A stretch of DNA of 64,000 nucleotides from Pseudobdellovibrionaceae bacterium (GTDB lineage Bacteria > Bdellovibrionota > Bdellovibrionia > Bdellovibrionales > UBA1609). The stretch covers positions 1-64,000 of the forward strand of contig JACKAN010000007.1 of the NCBI GenBank assembly GCA_020635055.1, written 5' to 3'. This document shows positions 25,284 to 34,449 of the stretch, piece after piece. Position 1 is the stretch's first letter; the number at the start of each line of letters is the position of its first letter. Under the pieces are notes generated by a model. That model was not told where the DNA came from. It searched no databases and worked only from the letters and a program-made list of their open reading frames with translations. The position numbers and the translations under genes are program-made.

Positions 25284-25777
25284 TTTACATTAAATCCTTT
25301 CATGAAATCACTGAATGTCTTAATGTCATCCTCAAAATATAAATTGAGTCCCACATATGTGATAACAAAAATACAATTGTTCTTTTTTAAAATAGTAATG
25401 TTTAGTTTAGCAGGAACTCCATCCACAGAGCCAGAAACAGTAGAAATAAAAGCCTGTCTGTTGTTAAAAGTGACCATTTCTTGTTTATCTATTTTAACAT
25501 CTCTTAGTCCAGAGAGTATTCCATCGCGAATGGATTCGTAAGTAGGGTCTGAGTGACCATTGCATTCTGACAGGAACGAAATGGTATTGCCGTTTTTTGG
25601 ATTCTTCCATGCTGCATCTAAGGGCTCCTGTTCAAACTTAATATAATTCTTAGGCTCTGTATAAAGGACAGATTCCGATTTTTCAATTGTTGGGGATTCA
25701 ATACCAACAGACACGCAACTTGTGTTGAAAAAGAATAAAATTAAAAATAAACTGTAAATCTTAATAATGTATAACAT
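25280..25777 (-). CDS. Lipoprotein of unknown function heading the Mla-like operon
   Basis: 165 residues with a lipoprotein signal: a hydrophobic run (IYSLFLILFFFN) followed by lipobox-like NTSC with the cysteine near residue 21. The mature part is a compact alpha/beta domain (EQEPLDAAWKN ... RQAFISTVSGSVDG ... FSDFMKGF) resembling small periplasmic domains found in diderm envelopes, but not one I can name. It overlaps mlaE by 4 bp, so it is co-translated with the transporter. It could fill the role of a lipid-shuttle or outer-membrane partner (MlaA/MlaC), which is inference from context. Confidence 0.75.
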   Translation of the reverse strand: MLYIIKIYSLFLILFFFNTSCVSVGIESPTIEKSESVLYTEPKNYIKFEQEPLDAAWKNPKNGNTISFLSECNGHSDPTYESIRDGILSGLRDVKIDKQEMVTFNNRQAFISTVSGSVDGVPAKLNITILKKNNCIFVITYVGLNLYFEDDIKTFSDFMKGFNVK

Positions 25778-25893
25778 GTTGCCTTAAATTGTTGTTTCTC
25801 TTTTGTTTATCGGAAAAAATCTGTTGCAAGTTTATATTAGATTTATTTTTATTAGACTAACTTCTAGTCCTACCTTTCGTCAGTGTCACTAGC

Positions 25894-25909
25894 TTGGCGC
25901 GACTGCCAA
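25894..25909. promoter_or_regulatory. Inverted repeat upstream of the flagellar sigma-54 promoter
   Basis: TTGGC-GCGACT-GCCAA lies about 65-75 bases upstream of the -24 element at 25971, a plausible enhancer position for the receiver-less activator encoded in the same operon. Only 5 bp per arm, so support is modest. Confidence 0.35.
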
Positions 25910-25970
25910 TAATATTACATAAAATGCCCTCTTAATTAGTGAATAGGCAAAAATTTACCTAGCTCATAAT

Positions 25971-25985
25971 TGGCATCAATTGTGC
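25971..25985 (+). promoter_or_regulatory. Sigma-54-type promoter of the flagellar operon
   Basis: TGGCAT-CAATT-GTGC followed by T-rich sequence has the exact GG-N10-GC spacing and five of six consensus bases at -24. The start point would be near 25997, leaving a short leader with an AGAGG ribosome binding site at 26012-26016 before the first gene. The operon itself encodes a sigma-54 activator. Confidence 0.75.
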
Positions 25986-26021
25986 TTTATATTAAAGCGG
26001 AAGAACAGACAAGAGGTCTTG

Positions 26022-28841
26022 GTGATTAAGGTTCGGGAAATGTATTTTTTATTTAAGATAGTAGTTATGATAAGTTTCATATCTATGTCTCTAGCTGTCG
26101 AGGCCAAAGTCGTAAGTGGATTATTAGAAAAAATCGGTGATGCAACACATTTAGAATTCATTGGTCGTTCTGATTGGGATTATCAGATAGAAAAGAAAAA
26201 TAGCAACCAACTCGTTTTAGTTGTTCCTGCCTTCGATACAGTTACAGAGCAAAAACTAAAATTGTGGTCTGACCATCTCATAAAAAAAATAGATGTGGCA
26301 CATAATGGGCCCAATGGACAATATATTGTTACTTTTGATCTAGGTAGTGATGAAGTAGAAAATTTTGATTATCTAACAGATGATCCTTCAAGATTAATCA
26401 TCGATTTTTATACGGCTACAAAAAAGGAAGAGAAACAAAATAAAAATATTTCCACAAGAAAAACAAACAAAAAAAATGGACCCTCAGAAGTCATAGCTGA
26501 AGGTTACAAGAAAAAAGGGACTGGACCAAAGAAAGCAAAATCTCAAAACACATTGGGTTATTCAAAAATGGATTCAAGTCGTAAACCAGCGGGTAGTGAG
26601 CTTATTGAGATAATAGAAAATATTAAGGAAAGTAAAAAACCTCTATCTGGCATATTTGATGGTGGTGATCCCGACTACAATCGTTTTTTAATTAAAGACT
26701 ATGAAATAAAAGAAGAGTCTATTATTGCTAGCAGGCAAAACATATATATTCGCTTTCCCAGAGTAAAATTAAAAACGAGTCAATTAGATAAAATTAAAGG
26801 AAACCCACCTGAGTATCGCATTCATCCTAAAGAAAATAAAGAAAACAAAGAGGCTAGGTTTCTTCAAACTTTATATGAGAAAAAAAGATATGCAGCATTC
26901 ATAAAAACATTTGAGTATTTTCAAAAAAAATATCCAGAGTCGACCTACAATGAATTATTAAGAAACATGTTGGCAGATGTTTATTTTGAAAGATGGAAAA
27001 CTACAAACTCAAAAATAGATAAAGAAAAAATAGTTAGTAATTTGCAATATTTAATAGATAAATATCCAAATTCTGTAATGACAGAAAGATCAGAACTCAC
27101 ATTAGCCTATTTAGATCTTGAAAACAAAGATGGAATAAATACAATACAAAGGTTTTTAAAATTTCTTGATAAATACCCATCTTCTGATTCAAGAGATCAA
27201 GCACAAATGGCCTTAGCCGATGGATACTTATTAGTTAACAAATTTAAAGATGCTTTAATCGTTCTGGAAGAATTAGAAAGAAGTCCCCAAGATAAAGATT
27301 CTGGGATTGAAGCGACATATAGAATAGGTGATGTGCATTTTCAGAACGAGAATTATAAAAAGGCCATTGAAAGTTATTTAAGAGCTATCGAGAAGTTTCC
27401 ACTGCAAGAGTCAGATTATGCTAATGCTAACTATAATTTAGCAGAGGCTTATTTTTGGACAGGAGATTTCAAGAACTCATTGAAACACTATGTAAGGTTT
27501 ATCGAATTATTCCCCTCCCATGAACATGGGGCCTATGCACTCACGCGAATCGGTGAAGTCCTAGACATACTAGGTGTCAATAAAAGTAAGGTTATGGGTG
27601 CATTTCTAGAATGTACATATCGTTTTAAGAAAAACGAGGGTTCTGAAGTTGCTAGAATTAGAATGCTAAGTCAAAGAATGAAAAACATGAAAGATAAAGA
27701 ATTAAATAAAGCACTTGAAGAAATGAGAGAGATATCGAGTTCTTCAAAGCTACCAAGGATGGAAGAATTTGTTACCCTGATGGTGGCAGATGGTTTGCAT
27801 CGACGGGGAGAATATATTAAGGGATTGAACTATCTGATTTCCTATTATCAGAGAAACCCAACATCTACAGATGTCACTTTTTTTAAAAAAAGAATTTTAA
27901 AAAATATTGGGGATTTAATTAAAAGTAATATTGATAAAAAAGATTTTTTGAAGGTATTAGATATTAATAGTGAGTACTCGACAACTTGGCTTAATAATTT
28001 AGATAGAATCGACATTCCATATTTTGTAGGGCAAGCCTATGAAATGGCTGGAGTGTTTGATGAGTCGCAAAAAATATATCAAAAAACATTAAATTCTTTA
28101 ATAAAAATATTGGGTACAAATGAGGAAAAGGAAAGAAGAGTAACAGAGCATCTACCAAAAATTGAAAGCGTTTTGCTACGCCTGGCGGAAACGTCTTACC
28201 AAAAAAGACAATATGAAAAAGCAGATGGTTTTTTAAATAGAATAAAAAATGATAAAAACCTGAATGATAAAGATCAAATAGAAAGAGTGGAGCTTTTAGC
28301 CTCGGTAGCTGAACAAAAAGGTCAAACTGAAGAAGCAAAAAAATATCTAAAACAACTCATCCAGGCATGGCAGGGCAAACCGGAATTACTAGCCCCAACA
28401 TATATTCATATTGCTTCAATTGAATATGGTGCAAAAAAATACAGTGAAACAGAGGAGTATATTAAGGAGATCGAAAAACTCAAAACTGCTGAAGCGAAAA
28501 TTTCTGATGATCTTTGGTTCAAAGCCTTAGAGCTTAAAGGAAAAACTTTAGAGAAACAAAATCAAGCGGTTGCTGCCATTGAAACCTACACTCAACTTCT
28601 TGAAGAGTTTGATGGAAAAAGACCCTTGTCTGCATTGCGTTTTCACTTAGGTAAACTCATGTTTGAAAATGGCAATATTCGTGGCGCAGAGAAAGTATGG
28701 AATGGTCTAGATCAAAAAACTAATCCTATGTATGTGAACTTAGCTAAAGAAAAACTGAGTAATGCAAAGTGGGAAGATGATTATAAAAAGTATATCCAGC
28801 GCATACCCGCAGCTGAGTCACTAAATAGGAGTGTGGAGTGA
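26022..28841 (+). CDS. Large exported TPR-repeat protein heading the flagellar operon
   Basis: About 939 residues. A signal/anchor sequence (FLFKIVVMISFISMSLAVEA) is followed by an AMIN-like beta domain (about 30-135: FIGRSDWDYQIEKK ... RLIIDFY), a Lys-rich linker, then many TPR-type helical repeats (about 280-920, for example ATYRIGDVHFQNENYKKAI and ANYNLAEAYFWTGDF). It is likely periplasmic or inner-membrane attached and may help assemble the motor or hook export apparatus. The GTG at 26022 has an AGAGG site 5 bases upstream; an ATG at 26040 is the alternative. Its stop overlaps the activator start by 4 bp. Not a standard flagellar gene by name. Confidence 0.8.
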   Translation: MIKVREMYFLFKIVVMISFISMSLAVEAKVVSGLLEKIGDATHLEFIGRSDWDYQIEKKNSNQLVLVVPAFDTVTEQKLKLWSDHLIKKIDVAHNGPNGQYIVTFDLGSDEVENFDYLTDDPSRLIIDFYTATKKEEKQNKNISTRKTNKKNGPSEVIAEGYKKKGTGPKKAKSQNTLGYSKMDSSRKPAGSELIEIIENIKESKKPLSGIFDGGDPDYNRFLIKDYEIKEESIIASRQNIYIRFPRVKLKTSQLDKIKGNPPEYRIHPKENKENKEARFLQTLYEKKRYAAFIKTFEYFQKKYPESTYNELLRNMLADVYFERWKTTNSKIDKEKIVSNLQYLIDKYPNSVMTERSELTLAYLDLENKDGINTIQRFLKFLDKYPSSDSRDQAQMALADGYLLVNKFKDALIVLEELERSPQDKDSGIEATYRIGDVHFQNENYKKAIESYLRAIEKFPLQESDYANANYNLAEAYFWTGDFKNSLKHYVRFIELFPSHEHGAYALTRIGEVLDILGVNKSKVMGAFLECTYRFKKNEGSEVARIRMLSQRMKNMKDKELNKALEEMREISSSSKLPRMEEFVTLMVADGLHRRGEYIKGLNYLISYYQRNPTSTDVTFFKKRILKNIGDLIKSNIDKKDFLKVLDINSEYSTTWLNNLDRIDIPYFVGQAYEMAGVFDESQKIYQKTLNSLIKILGTNEEKERRVTEHLPKIESVLLRLAETSYQKRQYEKADGFLNRIKNDKNLNDKDQIERVELLASVAEQKGQTEEAKKYLKQLIQAWQGKPELLAPTYIHIASIEYGAKKYSETEEYIKEIEKLKTAEAKISDDLWFKALELKGKTLEKQNQAVAAIETYTQLLEEFDGKRPLSALRFHLGKLMFENGNIRGAEKVWNGLDQKTNPMYVNLAKEKLSNAKWEDDYKKYIQRIPAAESLNRSVE

Positions 28842-29791
28842 AAAATAATCTCATTCAAACTTCAGATGTCAAAATAAGAGATCTTTTAAAAACGGTTGAT
28901 AATATAGCTTGTAGCAAGGCTTCAGTATTGATTCAAGGCGAAAGTGGAACGGGTAAAGAACTCTTCGCTCGATATATACATTCAAAAAGTCAAAGAGCAT
29001 CAAAGCCTTTCTTTGCCATTAACTGTGCTGCACTTCCAGAAAATCTTTTAGAAAGTGAATTATTTGGTTATGAGAAAGGCGCTTTCACAGGTGCTGATAA
29101 AAAGAAAATCGGAAGCTTTGAGGCAGCAAATGGAAGTACATTTCTACTTGATGAAATAAGCGAAATGCCTGCACTTTTACAAACTAAATTATTGCGTGTT
29201 CTACAAGAATCGGAAGTCCACCCCTTGGGCTCAAATGTTCCAGTCAGTATTGATGTGCGCATTTTAGCAACAAGCAATAAGGATCTTTTTAAAATGGTTG
29301 AGAACGGTCAGTTTCGCGAAGACTTGTATTATCGTCTTAACGTTATTCCTCTTTTTATTCCACCATTAAGAATGAGACCTAAAGATTTAGAATTGCTTTC
29401 AAAGCACTTCGTTGAACTGGTTTGTACAGAGAATAATATTCCATTGAAAGTCTTAACTACGGAGGCCCTGGATAAAATTAAAAATTGGAAATGGCCAGGG
29501 AATGTCAGAGAACTGCAAAATGTTATAGAAAGAAGTGTTCTGTTGTCTGAAAAAACTGAAATTAGCGAGAGTGATTTACTAATTAAAGACTATGTGAAAG
29601 ATAAAAATGATTTTTATTTTCGACCTGGACTAACAGTTGCAGAAGTGGAAAGACAACTCATTTTAAAAACATTAGATTTCACAGATCAAAATAGAACTCA
29701 AGCAGCACATTTACTAGGTATTAGTATTAGAACACTTCGTAATAAGTTAAGAGATTATCGTGAATGTCATCAAATTGGGGTTTCACAATGA
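28838..29791 (+). CDS. Receiver-less sigma-54 activator (FlgR/FleQ-like)
   Basis: 317 residues: an AAA+ sigma-54 interaction domain almost from the start (Walker A GESGTGKE near residue 34, GAFTGA near 82, Walker B TFLLDEISE) and a Fis-type helix-turn-helix at the C-terminus (NRTQAAHLLGISIRTLRNKL). There is no receiver or other sensory domain, so its activity is probably set by expression or by a partner protein. It overlaps flgB by 4 bp. It sits inside an operon with its own sigma-54 promoter, which suggests positive autoregulation of flagellar genes. Starts with GTG. Confidence 0.93.
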   Translation: MKNNLIQTSDVKIRDLLKTVDNIACSKASVLIQGESGTGKELFARYIHSKSQRASKPFFAINCAALPENLLESELFGYEKGAFTGADKKKIGSFEAANGSTFLLDEISEMPALLQTKLLRVLQESEVHPLGSNVPVSIDVRILATSNKDLFKMVENGQFREDLYYRLNVIPLFIPPLRMRPKDLELLSKHFVELVCTENNIPLKVLTTEALDKIKNWKWPGNVRELQNVIERSVLLSEKTEISESDLLIKDYVKDKNDFYFRPGLTVAEVERQLILKTLDFTDQNRTQAAHLLGISIRTLRNKLRDYRECHQIGVSQ

Positions 29792-30204
29792 GTGGTAATA
29801 TGTTTGATAAAACCACACAAGCCCTTGGGGCCTCTGTTAATTTTAGGTTGCTAAGAAACAATGTGACATCTAGTAACATTGCCAATGCAGAAACCCCTGG
29901 ATACAAAGCAAAAAAGTTAGACTTTGAAGGGGCCCTATCACGGGCTATTGATTTGCAGGGTTTAAATGCTTTAAATACGAGTCATGAAGATCATGTTCCC
30001 GTCGGCTCGGGCTCTATTTCAAATTTGCGAGCAGATATTTATGACAATCCAGATATTAATATGAACAACGATGGGAATACAGTTGATTTAGAAAAAGAAA
30101 TGTCCAACTTAGCGGAAAATACAATTCTTTATAAAGCCGCATTAAAGCTAATAAATAAAAAACTAGCAGCTTTAAAGTATGCAGCTACAGAAGGGGGTAG
30201 ATAG
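29788..30204 (+). CDS. flgB: Flagellar basal-body rod protein FlgB
   Basis: 138 residues, first proximal rod subunit. The rod/hook signature is NNVTSSNIANAETPGYKAKKLDF (read in parts) at about residues 22-45. The C-terminal helix NTILYKAALKLINKKLAALK is typical. I use the ATG at 29788, overlapping the activator stop as ATGA, because the family begins with a short leader before the LLRNN segment. It stops one base into the flgC start. Confidence 0.95.
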   Translation: MSGNMFDKTTQALGASVNFRLLRNNVTSSNIANAETPGYKAKKLDFEGALSRAIDLQGLNALNTSHEDHVPVGSGSISNLRADIYDNPDINMNNDGNTVDLEKEMSNLAENTILYKAALKLINKKLAALKYAATEGGR

Positions 30205-30641
30205 TGGATTTTTCTAAAGCTATGAATGTCTCAAGTAGCGGGCTTACTGCACAACGCATGAGAATGAACACCATATCTAGCAATATAGCCAACATTAATA
30301 CAACTCGAACTCCCGAGGGCGGACCCTACAGAAGAAAAGATGTTGTCTTTGAAGCTATTCCCGAGGCCAAATCATTTGGTGAGATTTTAATGTCACAACC
30401 AGATCGCAATGTGCAAAGGGTACAAGTTACCGATGTTGAGGTAGATAGAAAAGCACCTTTGTTAAAATATGAGCCTGATCATCCTGATGCTAATGAACAG
30501 GGCTATGTGGCGTATCCAAATATAAATTTAATGGAAGAAATGGCGAATATGATTCAAGCAACTAGATCTTATGAAGCCAATGTCTCGGCAATGCAAGCGA
30601 CAAAAGATATGGCAATATCTGCATTAGAGATTGGGCAATAA
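30204..30641 (+). CDS. flgC: Flagellar basal-body rod protein FlgC
   Basis: 145 residues. N-terminal MNVSSSGLTAQRMRMNTISSNIANINTT (in parts) and C-terminal NLMEEMANMIQATRSYEANVSAM are the conserved rod-protein ends that form the axial coiled coil. GTG start overlapping the flgB stop by one base. Standard length. Confidence 0.96.
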   Translation: MDFSKAMNVSSSGLTAQRMRMNTISSNIANINTTRTPEGGPYRRKDVVFEAIPEAKSFGEILMSQPDRNVQRVQVTDVEVDRKAPLLKYEPDHPDANEQGYVAYPNINLMEEMANMIQATRSYEANVSAMQATKDMAISALEIGQ

Positions 30642-30651
30642 GGAGTAAGTG

Positions 30652-30981
30652 ATGGATGGATTAACTGTATCAACATCAGATCAAATGTTACAGACCGGGA
30701 AGACGACCAGTCAGTTGCGTACTGATAAATTAAAAGCAGAAAGTGGAGTCAATGAAACGGGACCCTCTTTTGCTGATACCCTAAAAAAAGCAGTAAACGA
30801 AGTTAATACTTTACAAAAAATTGCAGATACAAAGATGCAACAGTTGGCAACTGGAGAAAACAAAAATATTCCTGATGTTTTAATAGCAGCAGAAAAAGCG
30901 GATGTTGCCTTAAAGCTTATGGTCAAAGTTAGAAATAAAATTATTGATGCTTATCAAGAAATCATGAAAATGCAGGTGTAG
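30652..30981 (+). CDS. fliE: Flagellar hook-basal body protein FliE
   Basis: 109 residues, connecting the MS ring to the rod. Conserved FADTLKKAVNEVNTLQ and the C-terminal VALKLMVKVRNKIIDAYQEIMKMQV (in parts) identify it. An AAGGAG site precedes the start; a GTG one codon upstream (30649) is also possible. Lies 2 bp before fliF. Confidence 0.95.
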   Translation: MDGLTVSTSDQMLQTGKTTSQLRTDKLKAESGVNETGPSFADTLKKAVNEVNTLQKIADTKMQQLATGENKNIPDVLIAAEKADVALKLMVKVRNKIIDAYQEIMKMQV

Positions 30982-30983
30982 TT

Positions 30984-32633
30984 ATGCAAAAAGTTATTGG
31001 AAATATTATAGCTCAGTTTAATGAGTACTTTAAAAACCTTCCGCCAGTAAAAAGAATGTCAATTCTAATGGCTGGAATGGTTGCGGGAGTGGCAGGCGTT
31101 GTTGTAGTAATAATGATGTCGGACTCTAGTTATGGTATTCTATTTAAAGATGTTCCGCCGGATCAAATGCCCTTAGTTGTAGAAAAACTAAGACAAAAAA
31201 ATGTTCAGTTTAAAATAAGTGACAATGGAAATACTGTTCTTGTGCCACAAGAAATTCTCCATATGACTCAAATGTCAATTATGTCAGAATTGGGAACAAC
31301 AAAAATTGGAACCATCGGATTGGAACTTTTTGAAAATCAAGATTTCGGTGTAACCTCTTATGCTCAAAAAGTAAATTATCAAAGAGCTTTGCAAGGCGAA
31401 TTGATGAGAGCCATTAACACTATTTCTTCTATAAAAAATAGTAAAGTGGTACTAGCCCTCCCACCCAAAAAAACATTTCTTGAAGAGGAAGCAGAACCAA
31501 CAGCATCAGTGATCATTGATCTTTATCCGGGAAAAAAGTTAACTCAAGATCAAGTCAGTGGAATTATGCATCTTGTTGCCAGTTCAGTTGAAAACCTAAA
31601 TCCAGATAAAGTGACTGTTCTAGACAATGATGGAAGACAGTTGTCAAAGAAGTACTCTGGTGATTCTAGAGAGGCTTCAGAATTACTAGATTTAAAAAGC
31701 AAAATAGAAAGTAAATTAAAAGAAAGAATTGAAGGAATGTTAACTCGCGTAGTGGGCGAGGGCAAAGTGGAGGCTCAGGTTTACGCTAAGTTAAACCCAC
31801 AAAAGGTCTCTACGGTTCAAGAATTGGTGGATCCAGATACGACGGCAATAAGAAGCCAAACCACGGAAGAAGAATTATTAGACGGAGCAAGAACAAATCC
31901 TTCAGGCATTCCAGGAGCCAGAGCCAATTTACCGGGCGCAGAAGATCAAGGTCAAGTCGGATTTAGACAAAATGTACGTAAAGAATTAAAAACACAAAAT
32001 TTTGCTGTTCCCAAAACAGTTAAGAACATAATGGAATCGGCCGGGGGAGTAGAACAAATCTCTGTTGCGGTTATTGTAGATGGAAGAGTTACAAAAAAAC
32101 TTCTAGAAAATGGGACGGAACAACAGGAATGGTCACCAAGAACTCCAGAGGAATTACAAAAATATGAAGACATAGTTAAAAATGCAATTGGGTTTAATGC
32201 AAAAAGGGGTGATTCAGTAAAAATCGAAAACATTGAATTCTCGAAATTTGATTTTACGGAGTCAGACAAAATACTAACAACACTGGAACGAAAAAAACTA
32301 CTCCATTCTTTGTTTAAGTGGACATTGCTGGGATTCAGTTTAGCACTCTTCTTTTTTGTAGTCGTAAGACCTTTCATGAGATGGATCACGGACTCTTTCC
32401 AAGACACAGTTGAGGACATGTTACCGAGAACCATTGAAGAATTAGAGGAGTTACAATCTGTTGACAGCACTTTGCCTGGAATGCAAGGAGCTTTGCCTGT
32501 ATTTAATGAATCTATAGATCCAGACAAAGCAGAAAGTGAGCTGTTAAGAGAGCGCATTATGGGAATTTTAGGTGAGGACTCAGAGAAAGCTGCTGGTGCC
32601 TTTAGTCTTTGGTTATCAAGGAGAGAAAGTTAA
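30984..32633 (+). CDS. fliF: Flagellar MS-ring protein FliF
   Basis: 549 residues. Two membrane helices (about 23-45 and 440-462) flank the periplasmic ring-building domains. The YscJ/FliF motif region is seen in YGILFKDVPPDQMPLVVEKL and the segment NYQRALQGELMRAINTI. The cytoplasmic C-terminus binds FliG. Full length for the family. Overlaps the fliG start by one base. Confidence 0.97.
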   Translation: MQKVIGNIIAQFNEYFKNLPPVKRMSILMAGMVAGVAGVVVVIMMSDSSYGILFKDVPPDQMPLVVEKLRQKNVQFKISDNGNTVLVPQEILHMTQMSIMSELGTTKIGTIGLELFENQDFGVTSYAQKVNYQRALQGELMRAINTISSIKNSKVVLALPPKKTFLEEEAEPTASVIIDLYPGKKLTQDQVSGIMHLVASSVENLNPDKVTVLDNDGRQLSKKYSGDSREASELLDLKSKIESKLKERIEGMLTRVVGEGKVEAQVYAKLNPQKVSTVQELVDPDTTAIRSQTTEEELLDGARTNPSGIPGARANLPGAEDQGQVGFRQNVRKELKTQNFAVPKTVKNIMESAGGVEQISVAVIVDGRVTKKLLENGTEQQEWSPRTPEELQKYEDIVKNAIGFNAKRGDSVKIENIEFSKFDFTESDKILTTLERKKLLHSLFKWTLLGFSLALFFFVVVRPFMRWITDSFQDTVEDMLPRTIEELEELQSVDSTLPGMQGALPVFNESIDPDKAESELLRERIMGILGEDSEKAAGAFSLWLSRRES

Positions 32634-33667
32634 TGAAATTAGTTAGAATAGACGATGTTAACTTTGAAAGTTTAAGGGGTTTTGAAAAAGCCGGTATACT
32701 ATTGAACTATCTAGGTCCTGAGGCCGCTAAAATTCTGTTTAAATATACGGATGATGGCGATATTCGTAAGTTATTGAGTGCCATGCAGAAATTTCGTATT
32801 GTTCCAGTAGAAGTAACTAAAAAGGTGCTTGAAGAATATTATGAAATGATTAGCGAAACACAAGATTACATTTTCTCAGATAAAACCACTTCAAAAGAAA
32901 CAGTTATGGATGCTGTTGGTGAAGAAAGAGCTCGCGGTATTTTAGGGCATTTGAATGTTAACTCTCCCGCCGCTAGAAATCTTGAAAGTTTAGAAATGGT
33001 AGATGCCAAATCTCTATCCAATTTTTTGATTAATGAACATCCACAAACCATAGCTCTGATTCTTGCCCACTTAGAGCCAGAAAAAAAGGGGGAGGTTTTG
33101 AAACGGCTTCCAGAAGCATTGCAGGCTGAGGTTGTTCTTCGTTTATCTAGTTTAGATCATGTAGCTCCGGAACTGATTGCTGAAGTTGACCAAGTTTTAA
33201 AGCGAGAATTGTCTAGTATTGGAACTGTGGAACAAGCTTCTCTGGGTGGAGTTCAACCTGTCGCAGAAATGCTTAACGTTATGGATAAAAATACTGAAAC
33301 ATCCATTATGTCCAGAATCGAGGAAAAGGACCCCATTCTTGCTGAAGAAATTAGAAAACTCATGTTTGTATTTGAAGATATTGTTAAAATTGACGACAAG
33401 GGCATCCAAACTCTTCTTAAAGAAGTTCCCAATGATAGATTATTATTGGCACTTAAGACTGCAAATGAAGAAATTCGTGAGAAAATATTTAAAAATATTT
33501 CTCAACGTGCGGCTAATTTACTCAAAGAAGATTTGTCTAGCTTAGGTCCTTCGCGATTGTCAGATGTTGAATCTGCTCAGGTGGAAATTGTCAATATTGC
33601 TCGTCGCTTAGAACAAGAGGGTAAAATACTTATTGCTCGTGGTGGATCTGAAGATGCATTGGTATAG
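32633..33667 (+). CDS. fliG: Flagellar motor switch protein FliG
   Basis: 344 residues. Middle-domain motif EHPQTIALILAHLEPEK and the C-terminal charged torque helix region (MFVFEDIVKIDDKGIQTLLKEV ... ISQRAANLLKEDL) carry the residues that meet the stator. I use the ATG at 32633 overlapping the fliF stop; the upstream codons belong to fliF. It transmits rotation and, with the C-ring, switching. Confidence 0.97.
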   Translation: MKLVRIDDVNFESLRGFEKAGILLNYLGPEAAKILFKYTDDGDIRKLLSAMQKFRIVPVEVTKKVLEEYYEMISETQDYIFSDKTTSKETVMDAVGEERARGILGHLNVNSPAARNLESLEMVDAKSLSNFLINEHPQTIALILAHLEPEKKGEVLKRLPEALQAEVVLRLSSLDHVAPELIAEVDQVLKRELSSIGTVEQASLGGVQPVAEMLNVMDKNTETSIMSRIEEKDPILAEEIRKLMFVFEDIVKIDDKGIQTLLKEVPNDRLLLALKTANEEIREKIFKNISQRAANLLKEDLSSLGPSRLSDVESAQVEIVNIARRLEQEGKILIARGGSEDALV

Positions 33668-33675
33668 GAGCATAA

Positions 33676-34449
33676 ATGGAATATAATAAAAAATATTTAT
33701 CTAAAGAAGAAGCAGAAAAATCGGTTTTCGATTTTGTTCCCAAGAAATTTCCTTTAGTAGTTCCTGAAACTGCTTCTAATTTTGTAAATATGCAGAAACA
33801 AAAAATTACTGATTTTAAGATCAGTGATCTTGTTGCACAGCAGTCGGGAGTGGCTGATATAAAAAGAAAGCAAATTGAATTGCAAGTTGAGTCCGAAGCC
33901 TTGGAACGACTGAAAGAAGTAGAGGAAAGGGCTTATCATGAGGCCTATGAGCTGGGATTGATCGAAGGAACTGAAAAAGCATACCAAGACTACAAAGAAG
34001 AAATAAAAAAATATCTTGAAAATATGGATGAGCTTTTGAGTCTTATTGAAAAGATAAAGATTCATCTTGTGGAACAGAGTGAAGCACAGATTGTTAAATT
34101 GCTACAACTTATTGCAGAGAAAATTGCAATGGCACATATTGAAATTCATCCAGAAGTTATTTTAGATGTTATTCGTAAAGTGATAGAAGACACTCAAACC
34201 AATGAAGATGTCATTCTTAAGTTGTCAGCAGATGACTACATGTTTATTGAGGGATCAAGAGAAAAGCTTGGGAAAAAATTGGACTTTTTAAAAAGAGTCA
34301 AGCTCGAAGTCGTAGATGAAATTGAAAGAGGGGGCTGCATTTTAGAGACACGATATGGAGCCATAGATGCAACCATTGAGCAGCGCTTAGAAAAAGTGTG
34401 GCAGGCCATTTCTAATAAAATGCCAAGAATAAAAAAGGAAGCTGAATAA
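33676..34449 (+). CDS. fliH: Flagellar assembly protein FliH
   Basis: 257 residues: a variable N-terminus, a helical stretch (residues about 75-130, rich in Glu/Lys) and a C-terminal domain resembling V-type ATPase subunit E (LLQLIAEKIAMAHIEIHPEVILDVIRK in parts, RGGCILETRYGAIDATIEQRL). FliH regulates the FliI ATPase in the export apparatus. Its stop overlaps the fliI start by one base. The call rests on the C-terminal pattern and gene order. Confidence 0.92.
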   Translation: MEYNKKYLSKEEAEKSVFDFVPKKFPLVVPETASNFVNMQKQKITDFKISDLVAQQSGVADIKRKQIELQVESEALERLKEVEERAYHEAYELGLIEGTEKAYQDYKEEIKKYLENMDELLSLIEKIKIHLVEQSEAQIVKLLQLIAEKIAMAHIEIHPEVILDVIRKVIEDTQTNEDVILKLSADDYMFIEGSREKLGKKLDFLKRVKLEVVDEIERGGCILETRYGAIDATIEQRLEKVWQAISNKMPRIKKEAE

